Below, one piece after another: positions 1-5,282 of a stretch of DNA of 5,282 nt. The DNA is from Planctomycetota bacterium (GTDB taxonomy: Bacteria > Planctomycetota > Brocadiia > SM23-32): the NCBI GenBank assembly GCA_018400625.1, contig JAGYMJ010000160.1, positions 1-5,282 of the forward strand. The letters run 5' to 3'. Every line of letters starts with the position of its first letter. Position 1 is the stretch's first letter. Made by a program: the position numbers and the translations under genes. Under the pieces are notes generated by a model. It had not been told where the DNA came from, ran no database searches, and saw only the letters and a list, made by a program, of their open reading frames with translations.

Positions 1-47
1 AAGGGTGTTGATGCGAGTTCGTAACGTTTCATCTTCATTCCACCGGC

Positions 48-90
48 ACAAGGCACGGTGGGGATGCCAGACAAGGTACGGTGGGATGCC
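48..90 (+). repeat. Two-copy tandem repeat, about 23-base period
   Basis: 48-68 and 71-90 are near-identical: ACAAGG, then C or T, then ACGGTGGG, an extra G in the first copy only, and ATGCC. The copies are separated by two bases. The first copy also forms a hairpin with flanking bases, CCACCG (40-45) pairing with CGGTGG (56-61) around a 10-base loop. There is no T run, so it is not a clear terminator for the pseudopilin. Confidence 0.75.
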
Positions 91-91
91 A

Positions 92-110
92 CGTGATTCA
101 CTGAATATTT
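92..110 (+). repeat. Inverted repeat, left arm
   Basis: The sequence CGTGATTCACTGAATATTT matches the reverse complement of 1838-1856 at 18 of 19 positions. Adding a two-base gap, the match continues outward through GCCA. Its core ATTCA-C-TGAAT (96-106) is itself palindromic. It lies downstream of the pseudopilin stop. Confidence 0.7.
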
Positions 111-225
111 CACAGGCCCGGTGATAGAATTGCCGCAATCAACGTGTTTCACGGAAGCTTACGGCGGCATCCATAGTGTTCCTTATCAGCTTTTCGGCCA
201 AAGTCCTGCAAGCTCCGGCTGCCGA

Positions 226-1269
226 TTAACCAGGATCGTATCCGTTATACACATACCCCGTGAGGCTGCTATGCACCGTTCCCCATTCCGCACGCCATCC
301 GCACCAGTAGGGCGGAACGCGCCAGTATTGCCAGGTGGAGGTATAAACCGGCGCTCCGCCGCGCGGATCATCACTCGGCACAAAGATACCATTGATGGAT
401 TCAAGGTCCCAGGCGAGTTCATCCGGGTCCGGTTCGAGCGTCGAACTCTCATCAGTCCAGTTGTTCCCGCCGGCGTGCGCGCGTCCGTCCACATAGGCAC
501 GCACCACTCCGCCGTCGAAGTTGTACAGTCCGTTCGCTCCCCCGTCGTAGCGTGTGATCTGGCCGAGATGACCCGTTCTGTTGCCGTAAAAATATTTGGT
601 GTCGTTAACGGCAAAGCACCGGGAATTGAAGACGTCCGTCAGCATCACATGCATCGCGGGATAGGGTGAGTTCGCTTCACCGAGCCTGAGCGGCTTACCG
701 CGTCCGTAACCATCCCACTCGACCCCCGTTTTCGGCGTGCCCGGACCGTCGGGCTGCAACCTGCTCCTGTAGCCTTCTTCGCTGTCGGACACCCCGTCAG
801 ACAGCCCGAAGCCGGTCTGTTCGAAATATCCACCGGAACCGCCTATGCCGCCCCAACCGCCTTGATTGTATTCCCACGAGGCCGGGTTCGGCCATCCTTC
901 AGCTTTCCCCCAATCCCTGCCGGGCCCCCAGAAAATTGCGGCGGTAGGGATAAACCCCTCCTTCATCAGGCGGTTCGACCAGTAACGGCGTCTGGACCTG
1001 TACCACCTCGTGTTGCTTTCCTGCCAGTCGGCTTCCTGATGGAACGGCATCGAGCCGAAATGATCGGCGTACATGTGCAGGGCGGTCGCTATCTGGCGCG
1101 CATTGGAGACGCCGCCGACCTTGTACGCCGCCGTACGGGCCCTGTTCAGCGCCGGCATCAGCATGCCGGCCAGAATTCCTATGATCGCGATGACGACCAG
1201 CAACTCGATCAACGTGAACTCTACTGTTTTCCTCCTTCCTTCAAACCGATCCTCTCCCTTCTTAAACAT
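226..1269 (-). CDS. Prepilin-type N-terminal cleavage/methylation domain protein (type II secretion/type IV pseudopilin-like)
   Basis: This 347-residue protein starts with a short basic leader (MFKKGEDRFEGRRKTVE) and then the type IV pilin signal FTLIELLVVIAIIGILAGML at residues 18-37. Glu22 is the conserved Glu5 of a mature pilin, and the hydrophobic helix runs on into PALNRARTAAYKV. Such proteins are cleaved by a prepilin peptidase and then anchored in the inner membrane or assembled into a pseudopilus. The residue before the cleavage site is Glu17, not the usual Gly. The globular part is rich in Trp and Gly (about 16 Trp) and has only two Cys (218, 323). Residues 206-213 (MHVMLTDV) and 241-256 (YDGGANGLYNFDGGVV) resemble the C-terminal H-X9-DG region of PVC pseudopilins, with the His replaced. 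I chose the ATG at 1269 because a GGAG lies 9 bases upstream. An in-frame ATG at 1326 adds 19 residues but has no ribosome site. The gene stands alone, and no pilus assembly genes are nearby. The family is clear; the role is unknown. Confidence 0.9.
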   Translation of the reverse strand: MFKKGEDRFEGRRKTVEFTLIELLVVIAIIGILAGMLMPALNRARTAAYKVGGVSNARQIATALHMYADHFGSMPFHQEADWQESNTRWYRSRRRYWSNRLMKEGFIPTAAIFWGPGRDWGKAEGWPNPASWEYNQGGWGGIGGSGGYFEQTGFGLSDGVSDSEEGYRSRLQPDGPGTPKTGVEWDGYGRGKPLRLGEANSPYPAMHVMLTDVFNSRCFAVNDTKYFYGNRTGHLGQITRYDGGANGLYNFDGGVVRAYVDGRAHAGGNNWTDESSTLEPDPDELAWDLESINGIFVPSDDPRGGAPVYTSTWQYWRVPPYWCGWRAEWGTVHSSLTGYVYNGYDPG

Positions 1270-1278
1270 GGTTTTTAT

Positions 1279-1283
1279 CTCCA
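1279..1283 (-). promoter_or_regulatory. Ribosome binding site for the pseudopilin
   Basis: On the minus strand TGGAG ends 9 bases before the ATG at 1269. No comparable site precedes the upstream in-frame ATG at 1326, so this site fixes the shorter start. The shorter leader is also more typical of a prepilin. Confidence 0.7.
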
Positions 1284-1349
1284 GTAAATAATTAAAATAT
1301 GATTCTTCTCGGTTAAAACTGGTCATTCATGTCCAACATGGTATTCATT

Positions 1350-1406
1350 AAAAAAAAGATTGGTTTCACTCCGCCCGCAGGGCATCATGCCCGAGAGCGG
1401 AGAAAC
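1350..1406 (-). terminator. Terminator-like hairpin followed by T8 on the minus strand
   Basis: On the minus strand GTTT+CTCCGC (1397-1406) pairs with GCGGAG+AAAC (1363-1374, with a two-base TG bulge). An inner stem GGGCA/TGCCC around a three-base loop lies at 1380-1392. The structure is followed after six bases (CCAATC) by T8 (1350-1357). The stem is strong, but the gap before the T run is longer than in an ideal intrinsic terminator. It sits between the promoter at 1911-1940 and the pseudopilin, so it could end a separate short transcript or act as an attenuator in the pilin leader. Confidence 0.5.
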
Positions 1407-1469
1407 TAAGGGAAAACGTTATTTCGCGGGAGTAAATATCGCCTTACCGTTACCAGATTGTGCATCCCC

Positions 1470-1497
1470 CTTGCTGGGATTTCCACAGCAAGCTTTT
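1470..1497 (+). terminator. Hairpin with a T-rich tail on the plus strand
   Basis: CTTGCTG (1470-1476) pairs perfectly with CAGCAAG (1486-1492), and two G-C pairs are possible inside the loop. It is followed by CTTTTCCTT on the plus strand. It resembles a weak intrinsic terminator for plus-strand transcription, but no plus-strand gene upstream is convincing. It may instead be one stem of a minus-strand structured RNA. Confidence 0.3.
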
Positions 1498-1518
1498 CCT
1501 TAGAAAGAAAGGCCACAA

Positions 1519-1546
1519 TCCCTGAAACAGCTAAGACTTTCAGGGA
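1519..1546. repeat. Perfect 9-bp hairpin
   Basis: TCCCTGAAA (1519-1527) and TTTCAGGGA (1538-1546) are exact reverse complements around a 10-base loop. There is no adjacent T run on either strand, so it is not a typical intrinsic terminator. It lies within the gene-free interval upstream of the pseudopilin and may be part of a structured transcript. Confidence 0.7.
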
Positions 1547-1607
1547 CTGAAACGGCGCTAAGCATGAGTTTGAATCCGTGACTAAACATACCGGTAGTAA
1601 TGCTCTT

Positions 1608-1626
1608 TTTTTTGCATTGCAAAAAA
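1608..1626. repeat. AT-rich palindrome
   Basis: TTTTTTGCA (1608-1616), a single T, and TGCAAAAAA (1618-1626) form an almost perfect palindrome with a one-base centre. The T run extends two bases further left. It could form a weak hairpin or be a protein site. No function is evident. Confidence 0.6.
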
Positions 1627-1837
1627 GCAGTGCTTCATGCAGGATGGAGGTGGGTGGTAGGGGAACATGTGAATGGGGAGGGGCTGATGCCCTGCACGAT
1701 AAGCAGAGTGTTTGTCCGGAATTCCGACGAAACCGTGTCGAAACAAATTTATTCCTGGTGAAAACCATTTTTTAACCCCACAACACACATAAGGTTAAGA
1801 TTTCAGGAAAAAGCATTGTTACACAAAAAATATTCGT

Positions 1838-1856
1838 AAATATTCAGTGAACCACG
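1838..1856 (-). repeat. Inverted repeat, right arm
   Basis: On the minus strand this reads CGTGGTTCACTGAATATTT, differing from the left arm (92-110) at one base. A shorter match (GTGGTTCACTGA on the minus strand) occurs again at 5009-5020, upstream of the propeller gene. All three copies are intergenic, which suggests a dispersed intergenic sequence or a shared protein site. Confidence 0.7.
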
Positions 1857-1910
1857 GCTGGCTCACAATCAATATAATCGCTTTTCAATTTTTCATCATC
1901 CAATGAATGT

Positions 1911-1940
1911 ATTTTATCAAATTAAGGTTTTTCTTGTCAA
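1911..1940 (-). promoter_or_regulatory. Sigma70-type promoter reading left, towards the hairpin region and pseudopilin
   Basis: On the minus strand there is a perfect -35 box TTGACA (1935-1940), an 18-base spacer, and a -10 box TAAAAT (1911-1916, five of six consensus bases). Transcription would begin near the A at 1904. The pseudopilin ATG is about 635 bases further on, which is very long for a simple leader. A ten-base C run on the same strand ends four bases upstream of the -35 box. The promoter call rests on consensus match only. Confidence 0.55.
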
Positions 1941-1944
1941 ATGA

Positions 1945-1954
1945 GGGGGGGGGG
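1945..1954. repeat. G10/C10 homopolymer run
   Basis: Ten consecutive G on the plus strand (C on the minus strand) lie between the hydrolase stop and the minus-strand promoter, four bases upstream of its -35 box. Runs of this length are prone to slippage during replication. Whether the length varies cannot be told from one sequence, and long homopolymers are also common places for assembly errors. Confidence 0.95.
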
Positions 1955-2034
1955 TTGGCTTGAGCTTGGAGGGCGTGCCGTCCCCTTTAGTGGACTCCGA
2001 ACTCCTCACACCTTGTTATAAATTAAGCCATTCC

Positions 2035-3129
2035 TTAAACAAGCCAACGTTCCAGCCAGGCAGCGATCAGTTCCCGACTGTAAGGGGGGACATCATGTCC
2101 ACCGCCGAACAAAAACATGGCAAATGCTTCGTTGCGCCCCAGCAACTCCCAGAGTGCATGCAATTGCAGACCAACATCGCCCAGGGTCTGGTTGTTCCCA
2201 TACATATCATCGGATAGACCGGAGATATTCAAGAAAGCGCGCGGTGCAGCCAAAGCGATAAACTCGTACATATCAAAAGGCAGCGGCGCCTGGGTCTGCA
2301 GAATATGACGTAATTGGGGGAAATGACAGTACCATTCTTCGCGCGCCCAGTTGGCCGCAGCCTTATGATTACCTTGCCAACTGGTCAAACCACAGCTCGA
2401 AACAGCGGCCTTGATTCGTTCGTCAAACGCCGCCAGGAAAAAGGAACCGTACCCTCCCAGTGAATGGCCGACCGTGCCGATACGTGTTTCATCAACCTCA
2501 TCCATCATAGCCAGCACATCGACGGCGCGGCGTCCGTCGTGAATCGTTTTTCCAGCCGCCGACCAGTCAGGATGCCGGTTTTGAAACGGCGCGGTTTCAT
2601 ACGGTTTTATGCCTGCCGGCTGACGTTCACCGGCACAGAAATGATCCGGAGCCAGAGTAATAAATCCCCGCAGCGCTAACTGTCGTGCGAAATCCCGCCC
2701 GGGCTTGACGCCTGCGCCGATCTGCGCATCCTTGGCTTCGGGCGATGTCCCGTGCCGGCACAGCACCGCAGCCCCGTTCTTTCGCCTGGCCGCAGGCGGT
2801 AACAGAAGCCACGCAGGAACAGGGTCTCCGGCCGCAGCCTCGTAAAGAACCTTCAGGCGTCGGTATTCGGGGTCTTTGTGCTCCTCGATGATCCGCATAC
2901 CCTCAAAAGGCGCATCCAAAACGCCTGGAACCCCCAGGTATTCTTCTATAGTCCGCTTCAGGGCCTTGCGCTTTTTCGCCCATTGCGCCGGAGTCGTGAT
3001 GTCCACCGGGCCCCGTCCATCCGCACGCGTACTCAAAACGTTACGTAACGGCCGATTGTTTGTTATCGGACGCGGTTCGGCTTTTGAACCGATTATTTCC
3101 TTTTCGACTTGGGGATCTTCACGCTGCAC
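2035..3129 (-). CDS. Alpha/beta hydrolase, dienelactone hydrolase / acetyl xylan esterase-like
   Basis: This 364-residue protein is a probable serine esterase. The N-terminal part (about 43-110) contains a charged helix and the segment EYRRLKVLYEA...DPVPAWLLLP typical of large bacterial hydrolases of this type. Strand and oxyanion-region residues VLCRHGTS are at 122-129, and LAPDHFCAGERQPAG at 159-173. The nucleophile elbow is GHSLGG with Ser223. The likely acid is Asp307 or Asp308 in SGLSDDMY, and the catalytic His is His345 in GGGHDVP. All triad residues are therefore present, close to the usual order and spacing. No signal peptide or membrane segment is seen, so it should be cytoplasmic. 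I chose the GTG start because GGGAGGA sits just upstream of it. An ATG at 3168 would add 13 residues but lacks a ribosome site. The gene overlaps the end of the propeller gene by 37 bases, implying one operon. The substrate (perhaps an acylated sugar or other ester) cannot be read from the sequence. A peptidase-like role is less likely but not excluded. Confidence 0.9.
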   Translation of the reverse strand: MQREDPQVEKEIIGSKAEPRPITNNRPLRNVLSTRADGRGPVDITTPAQWAKKRKALKRTIEEYLGVPGVLDAPFEGMRIIEEHKDPEYRRLKVLYEAAAGDPVPAWLLLPPAARRKNGAAVLCRHGTSPEAKDAQIGAGVKPGRDFARQLALRGFITLAPDHFCAGERQPAGIKPYETAPFQNRHPDWSAAGKTIHDGRRAVDVLAMMDEVDETRIGTVGHSLGGYGSFFLAAFDERIKAAVSSCGLTSWQGNHKAAANWAREEWYCHFPQLRHILQTQAPLPFDMYEFIALAAPRAFLNISGLSDDMYGNNQTLGDVGLQLHALWELLGRNEAFAMFLFGGGHDVPPYSRELIAAWLERWLV

Positions 3130-4943
3130 AATTTCCTCCCGGCAGTAAAGAAAAGGCGGCGCCCGCATTGCGCGCCGCCATGTGTTATTTTATGCTCGTC
3201 GGACAACTCAAGTAAAGTCTGAAAAACGTTTTGATCCGGATCGTAACGCAGAACACACTCCTGCATCAAAACATAATATTCTCCATCCGGCCCCGCTATT
3301 ATCCCATGGGCCAGTGCAGAGCCATAAGGCGACAAATCCTCACTTACGACCGTTTTTCCTGCCGATGCGTCAAATACCGCAAACATGCCGGCCGAACTCA
3401 TTAAAAAAAAACGGGATCCGCCCACGGCCAGCAGCGATGTGAGGCTGCGCGCACCGGGCAGCGGAATCCAGGTCTGCACCACCCGGCTGCAATCGGCATT
3501 CAATTGAGCTAAACACCCCTCCCCGGCCAGCGGATGGCCGCCGCCCGGAGCGTTTACACAGGTGCCGGCAAAAACCTTGCCCGTATCGGCGGCCGCCAGA
3601 GTCACGAAACTCTGCCCGGGAACCAACAGAGAATTCGGCGTAACGGAAAGCGTTTGGCGCCGTATGTCGTAGATACCCAATCCGCCCCCCACAGCACCAT
3701 AACCTGCATAGCCACCAAAGAGAACCTGTTCTCCATCGGGATGCGCCAGGCAGCAGCGCGGACGGTACACCTCCGGACACCTGGCGACTGTCTTCGGATT
3801 ACGGGCGGCGCCGGGCGTAAGATTGAACGGTACGGCGGTATCTATCCGATGCAGTAAACCTCCCGGATACATCGCTCCGTAAAGCGCTGTCCCACTCACA
3901 GCGTAAGCACATATATTACCCCCACCGCCCTCTTCAAGCGCATTACCGCCGTAATCAACCGTCTCGCCGGTGGCAGGATCATGGCTGAAAAGATGCAAAG
4001 GATGCCCGCTGGTCCCATAAAAACGGTTGTCGGCCCCCTTAGCGACAACCGAGAGCCGGGCGCCTTGAGAATCATATTGGAGCGGAATACGTTTTGCCGC
4101 GGATTGGCCCGTTCGATCAACGATATCAAGCACCCGTTCGGCCAGGTTCACGTCCTGCAGTTCCCATGGTTCCGGCAATCGCCCGTGAACACGGCGGAAG
4201 CCATAACCGGTGTATTGCGAAGGCCCGACCGTCTCAAAGGAGACGGGCTGAGCACGACCCTTTTCGAAACAGTACCATTGCGCGGCAGGATCGTCTTTTG
4301 CCCAATGGTAGGAACTCTCAAAGTGTCCATACACCCGGCCGTTCACTGCCGGGTAAACGTAGCCCGAACCGACGGTTCGGCGCGCTTCTGGTACAAAACG
4401 CCGACGTTCGCCGGTTTTCGGCATCAGCCCCACAACGTCCTTGTGCGCCGTTCCAATCCCCGCGTATATCCACCCATAGGCATCCGCAGCGAGGTAAGAG
4501 GGGTAGCTTTCCTGCGAATCCACGGGCCCGAAGCTTTCGATCGAACGTATCGCGGGATCATACCGGAGCAGTTCACAACTACCCTGAACCGAAAACCAGA
4601 TGCTGCCGTTGGGGTCTTCGGCCAGACTGTAGCCCGTGTTGCCGCCCGGAACACCGGCCGTAAACACGAATTCCATTTCAAATGGATCAAAGGCCATAAA
4701 CAGCCCCCCCGCACCGGAATAAAACAACCCGTCGGAAGCAGCAAGGCAAGCATAGGGATAATCCGGACGTCCGGAAGGGAAAAAGACCTGCCGGGATTCC
4801 TCCGTATCGGGATGAACGATCAGAAGGTAGCCCTTAGCGGCAATCACGATGCGCACGGCGGTCGGATTGCGCATGCATACAGCGGCAGTTCGGGTTTCAT
4901 CCGCCTTGACCGGAATCCCATGATCTTTGATGCTGACATTCAT
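3093..4943 (-). CDS. Beta-propeller repeat protein of unknown function
   Basis: This 616-residue protein consists largely of about nine blade-like repeats. Each has a turn such as DPNG, DAYG or HPDG, then a strand with an aromatic (IWFSV, IYAGI, VLFGG), then a strand ending in a pattern like RYDP or HDPATGE. Approximate repeats lie at residues 64-95, 106-138, 150-183, 298-332, 344-374, 397-434, 447-491, 501-532 and 546-577. The pattern recalls Vgb (streptogramin lyase), SMP-30/NHL or PQQ-like propellers, but I cannot assign it to one of them or name a reaction. The blade count could mean one large propeller or two stacked ones. There is no signal peptide, so it is probably cytoplasmic. The ATG at 4943 is used as the start. 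A TTG two codons upstream (4949) is also possible, and neither has a clear Shine-Dalgarno. The tail is basic (KIPKSKRK). The hydrolase begins inside its last 37 bases, so the two are probably co-translated and may act on the same compound, with the propeller as binding or lyase partner. That link is inferred. Confidence 0.85.
   Translation of the reverse strand: MNVSIKDHGIPVKADETRTAAVCMRNPTAVRIVIAAKGYLLIVHPDTEESRQVFFPSGRPDYPYACLAASDGLFYSGAGGLFMAFDPFEMEFVFTAGVPGGNTGYSLAEDPNGSIWFSVQGSCELLRYDPAIRSIESFGPVDSQESYPSYLAADAYGWIYAGIGTAHKDVVGLMPKTGERRRFVPEARRTVGSGYVYPAVNGRVYGHFESSYHWAKDDPAAQWYCFEKGRAQPVSFETVGPSQYTGYGFRRVHGRLPEPWELQDVNLAERVLDIVDRTGQSAAKRIPLQYDSQGARLSVVAKGADNRFYGTSGHPLHLFSHDPATGETVDYGGNALEEGGGGNICAYAVSGTALYGAMYPGGLLHRIDTAVPFNLTPGAARNPKTVARCPEVYRPRCCLAHPDGEQVLFGGYAGYGAVGGGLGIYDIRRQTLSVTPNSLLVPGQSFVTLAAADTGKVFAGTCVNAPGGGHPLAGEGCLAQLNADCSRVVQTWIPLPGARSLTSLLAVGGSRFFLMSSAGMFAVFDASAGKTVVSEDLSPYGSALAHGIIAGPDGEYYVLMQECVLRYDPDQNVFQTLLELSDEHKITHGGAQCGRRLFFTAGRKLCSVKIPKSKRK
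3134..3140 (-). promoter_or_regulatory. Strong ribosome binding site for the hydrolase GTG start
   Basis: On the minus strand the sequence GGGAGGA is followed after four bases by GTG at 3129. This is close to the ideal anti-16S match and decides the start in favour of GTG over the ATG at 3168. The site lies inside the propeller coding sequence, which suits translational coupling. Confidence 0.75.
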
Positions 4944-5282
4944 ACTCAATATCGTATAAAAAACTTTACATCAATTCAACTGACGTGATATACGATTCTG
5001 ATAAGTGCTCAGTGAACCACAGAAGTCACCGAACTTTTTGCCGATAAACTACTGGAGTTATTTATGCAATTTCACCCGGAACGTAGCCGAACCTCTGTAG
5101 GGCCGGTCATCTGGAGCGCTGTAGCCGTAGATGATACACTACGCTTGCTCTGCGTGGACTCACGATTAACGGGAACGGCAACCTATCCGAGCCACCCAGT
5201 TAGTCCGTTGCCTCCACCGGCACAGGGCTCGGAGGAGGGCGAAGAGTGTGTGGTGCTTGCGTAGTGGTGAATCTCTTGCTCC
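4944..5282. other. Non-coding region upstream of the propeller gene, with repeat-like fragments
   Basis: No gene is supported here. GTAGCCG occurs at 5083-5089 and again at 5121-5127 around a CTGTAGGGCCGGTCATCTGG block, and 5213-5232 nearly repeats 39-58. A 66-codon plus-strand frame (5064-5264) has a GGAG six bases before its ATG but no recognisable protein features. Next to the propeller start, TATACG on the minus strand ends 9 bases before the ATG and may be a weak -10 box. Confidence 0.45.
5009..5020 (-). repeat. Third, shorter copy of the intergenic repeat
   Basis: The minus strand reads GTGGTTCACTGA, 12 bases identical to the copy at 1844-1855. It lies about 65 bases upstream of the propeller start and continues into CAGAAGTCACCGAAC on the plus strand, which recalls the CACAGAG-type dispersed repeats I associate with PVC genomes. 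Confidence 0.5.

Larger units (their letters stand above)
1350..1904 (-). other. Candidate untranslated transcript or long pilin leader
   Basis: This interval runs from the predicted start point of the minus-strand promoter to the end of the terminator-like T8 tract, about 555 bases. It contains further hairpins at 1519-1546 and 1470-1492, an AT-rich palindrome at 1608-1626, and one copy of a 19-base repeat at 1838-1856. No riboswitch or known RNA family was recognised. A 120-codon open frame (1406-1768) ends where the hairpin begins, but its product looks unlike a real protein. The call is an inference from the promoter plus terminator arrangement. Confidence 0.25.
1270..2034. other. Long gene-free interval between hydrolase and pseudopilin
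   Basis: These 765 bases are visibly more AT-rich than the flanking genes and hold no frame with convincing coding character on either strand. The contents, from right to left, are the G10 run, the minus-strand promoter, one inverted-repeat arm, an AT palindrome, two hairpins, the terminator-like hairpin with T8, and the pseudopilin ribosome site. No strong promoter was found in the last 80 bases before the pseudopilin start. Confidence 0.6.

Noticed and set aside
40..61. Hairpin as a terminator for the pseudopilin
   Set aside because: The stem is only six pairs with a 10-base loop, lies 165 bases beyond the stop, and has no T run on the minus strand.
862..1287. 141-codon plus-strand frame opposite the pseudopilin
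   Set aside because: It is antisense to the well-supported FTLIELL gene, and its product has no recognisable features.
1350..1560. Known riboswitch such as the c-di-GMP (GEMM) class upstream of the pilin
   Set aside because: I looked for the GEMM-type conserved core and did not see it. The hairpins match no riboswitch I can name.
1582..1788. 68-codon minus-strand frame
   Set aside because: It overlaps the 120-codon frame in another phase, has no ribosome site, and its translation looks random.
1960..2010. Possible insertion-sequence end (CCCTTTAGTGGACTCC resembles some IS3-type ends)
   Set aside because: There is no matching inverted end, no target duplication and no transposase in the window. 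The resemblance is from memory and short.
3981..4988. 335-codon plus-strand open frame opposite the propeller gene
   Set aside because: It is antisense to a protein with clear blade repeats. The translation has no domain or repeat logic and is explained by the base composition of the real gene.
5064..5264. 66-codon plus-strand frame with GGAG before its ATG
   Set aside because: The ribosome-site match is suggestive, but the product is low-complexity near its end (PLPPP, EEGEE), overlaps repeat-like DNA including GTAGCCG copies, and has no recognisable domain. A chance frame is more likely.

Overview
The window most resembles the genome of a PVC-group bacterium, probably Lentisphaerota or a close relative. 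The main evidence is a pseudopilin whose signal reads FTLIELLVVIAIIGILAGML. This type occurs in very many copies in Lentisphaerota, Kiritimatiellota, Verrucomicrobiota and Planctomycetota, and here the glycine usually found before the cleavage site is missing. That assignment comes from recalled family knowledge, not from a search. No tRNA, rRNA, CRISPR array, transposase or phage gene is visible.

All three supported genes lie on the minus strand, so they read from right to left. From the right: 4944-5282 is non-coding and contains what look like fragments of dispersed intergenic repeats. 3093-4943 encodes a large soluble protein built almost entirely of beta-propeller blade repeats. 2035-3129 encodes an alpha/beta hydrolase of the dienelactone-hydrolase/acetyl-xylan-esterase type, with Ser-Asp-His residues in place. 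Its likely GTG start has a near-perfect Shine-Dalgarno and lies inside the end of the propeller gene, so the two probably form one operon with coupled translation. Neither has a signal peptide, so both should act in the cytoplasm. The substrate is unknown.

1270-2034 is a 765-base, AT-richer stretch with no convincing gene but clear structure. It holds a ten-base G run (C on the coding-direction strand), a strong sigma70-type promoter on the minus strand just beside that run, several hairpins, and a terminator-like hairpin with a T8 tract. Together these could make an untranslated RNA of about 550 nt, or a long attenuated leader for the next gene. 226-1269 encodes the pseudopilin, a Trp-rich protein that is presumably surface-anchored or exported. 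1-225 is non-coding, with a small tandem repeat and one arm of an inverted repeat whose other arm lies at 1838-1856, so the two arms bracket the pilin and its upstream region.

I see no sign of a defence system or other clearly new machinery. The parts most worth a second look are the promoter, poly-C and hairpin region at 1350-1954, the inverted repeats around the pilin, and the uncharacterised propeller-hydrolase pair.
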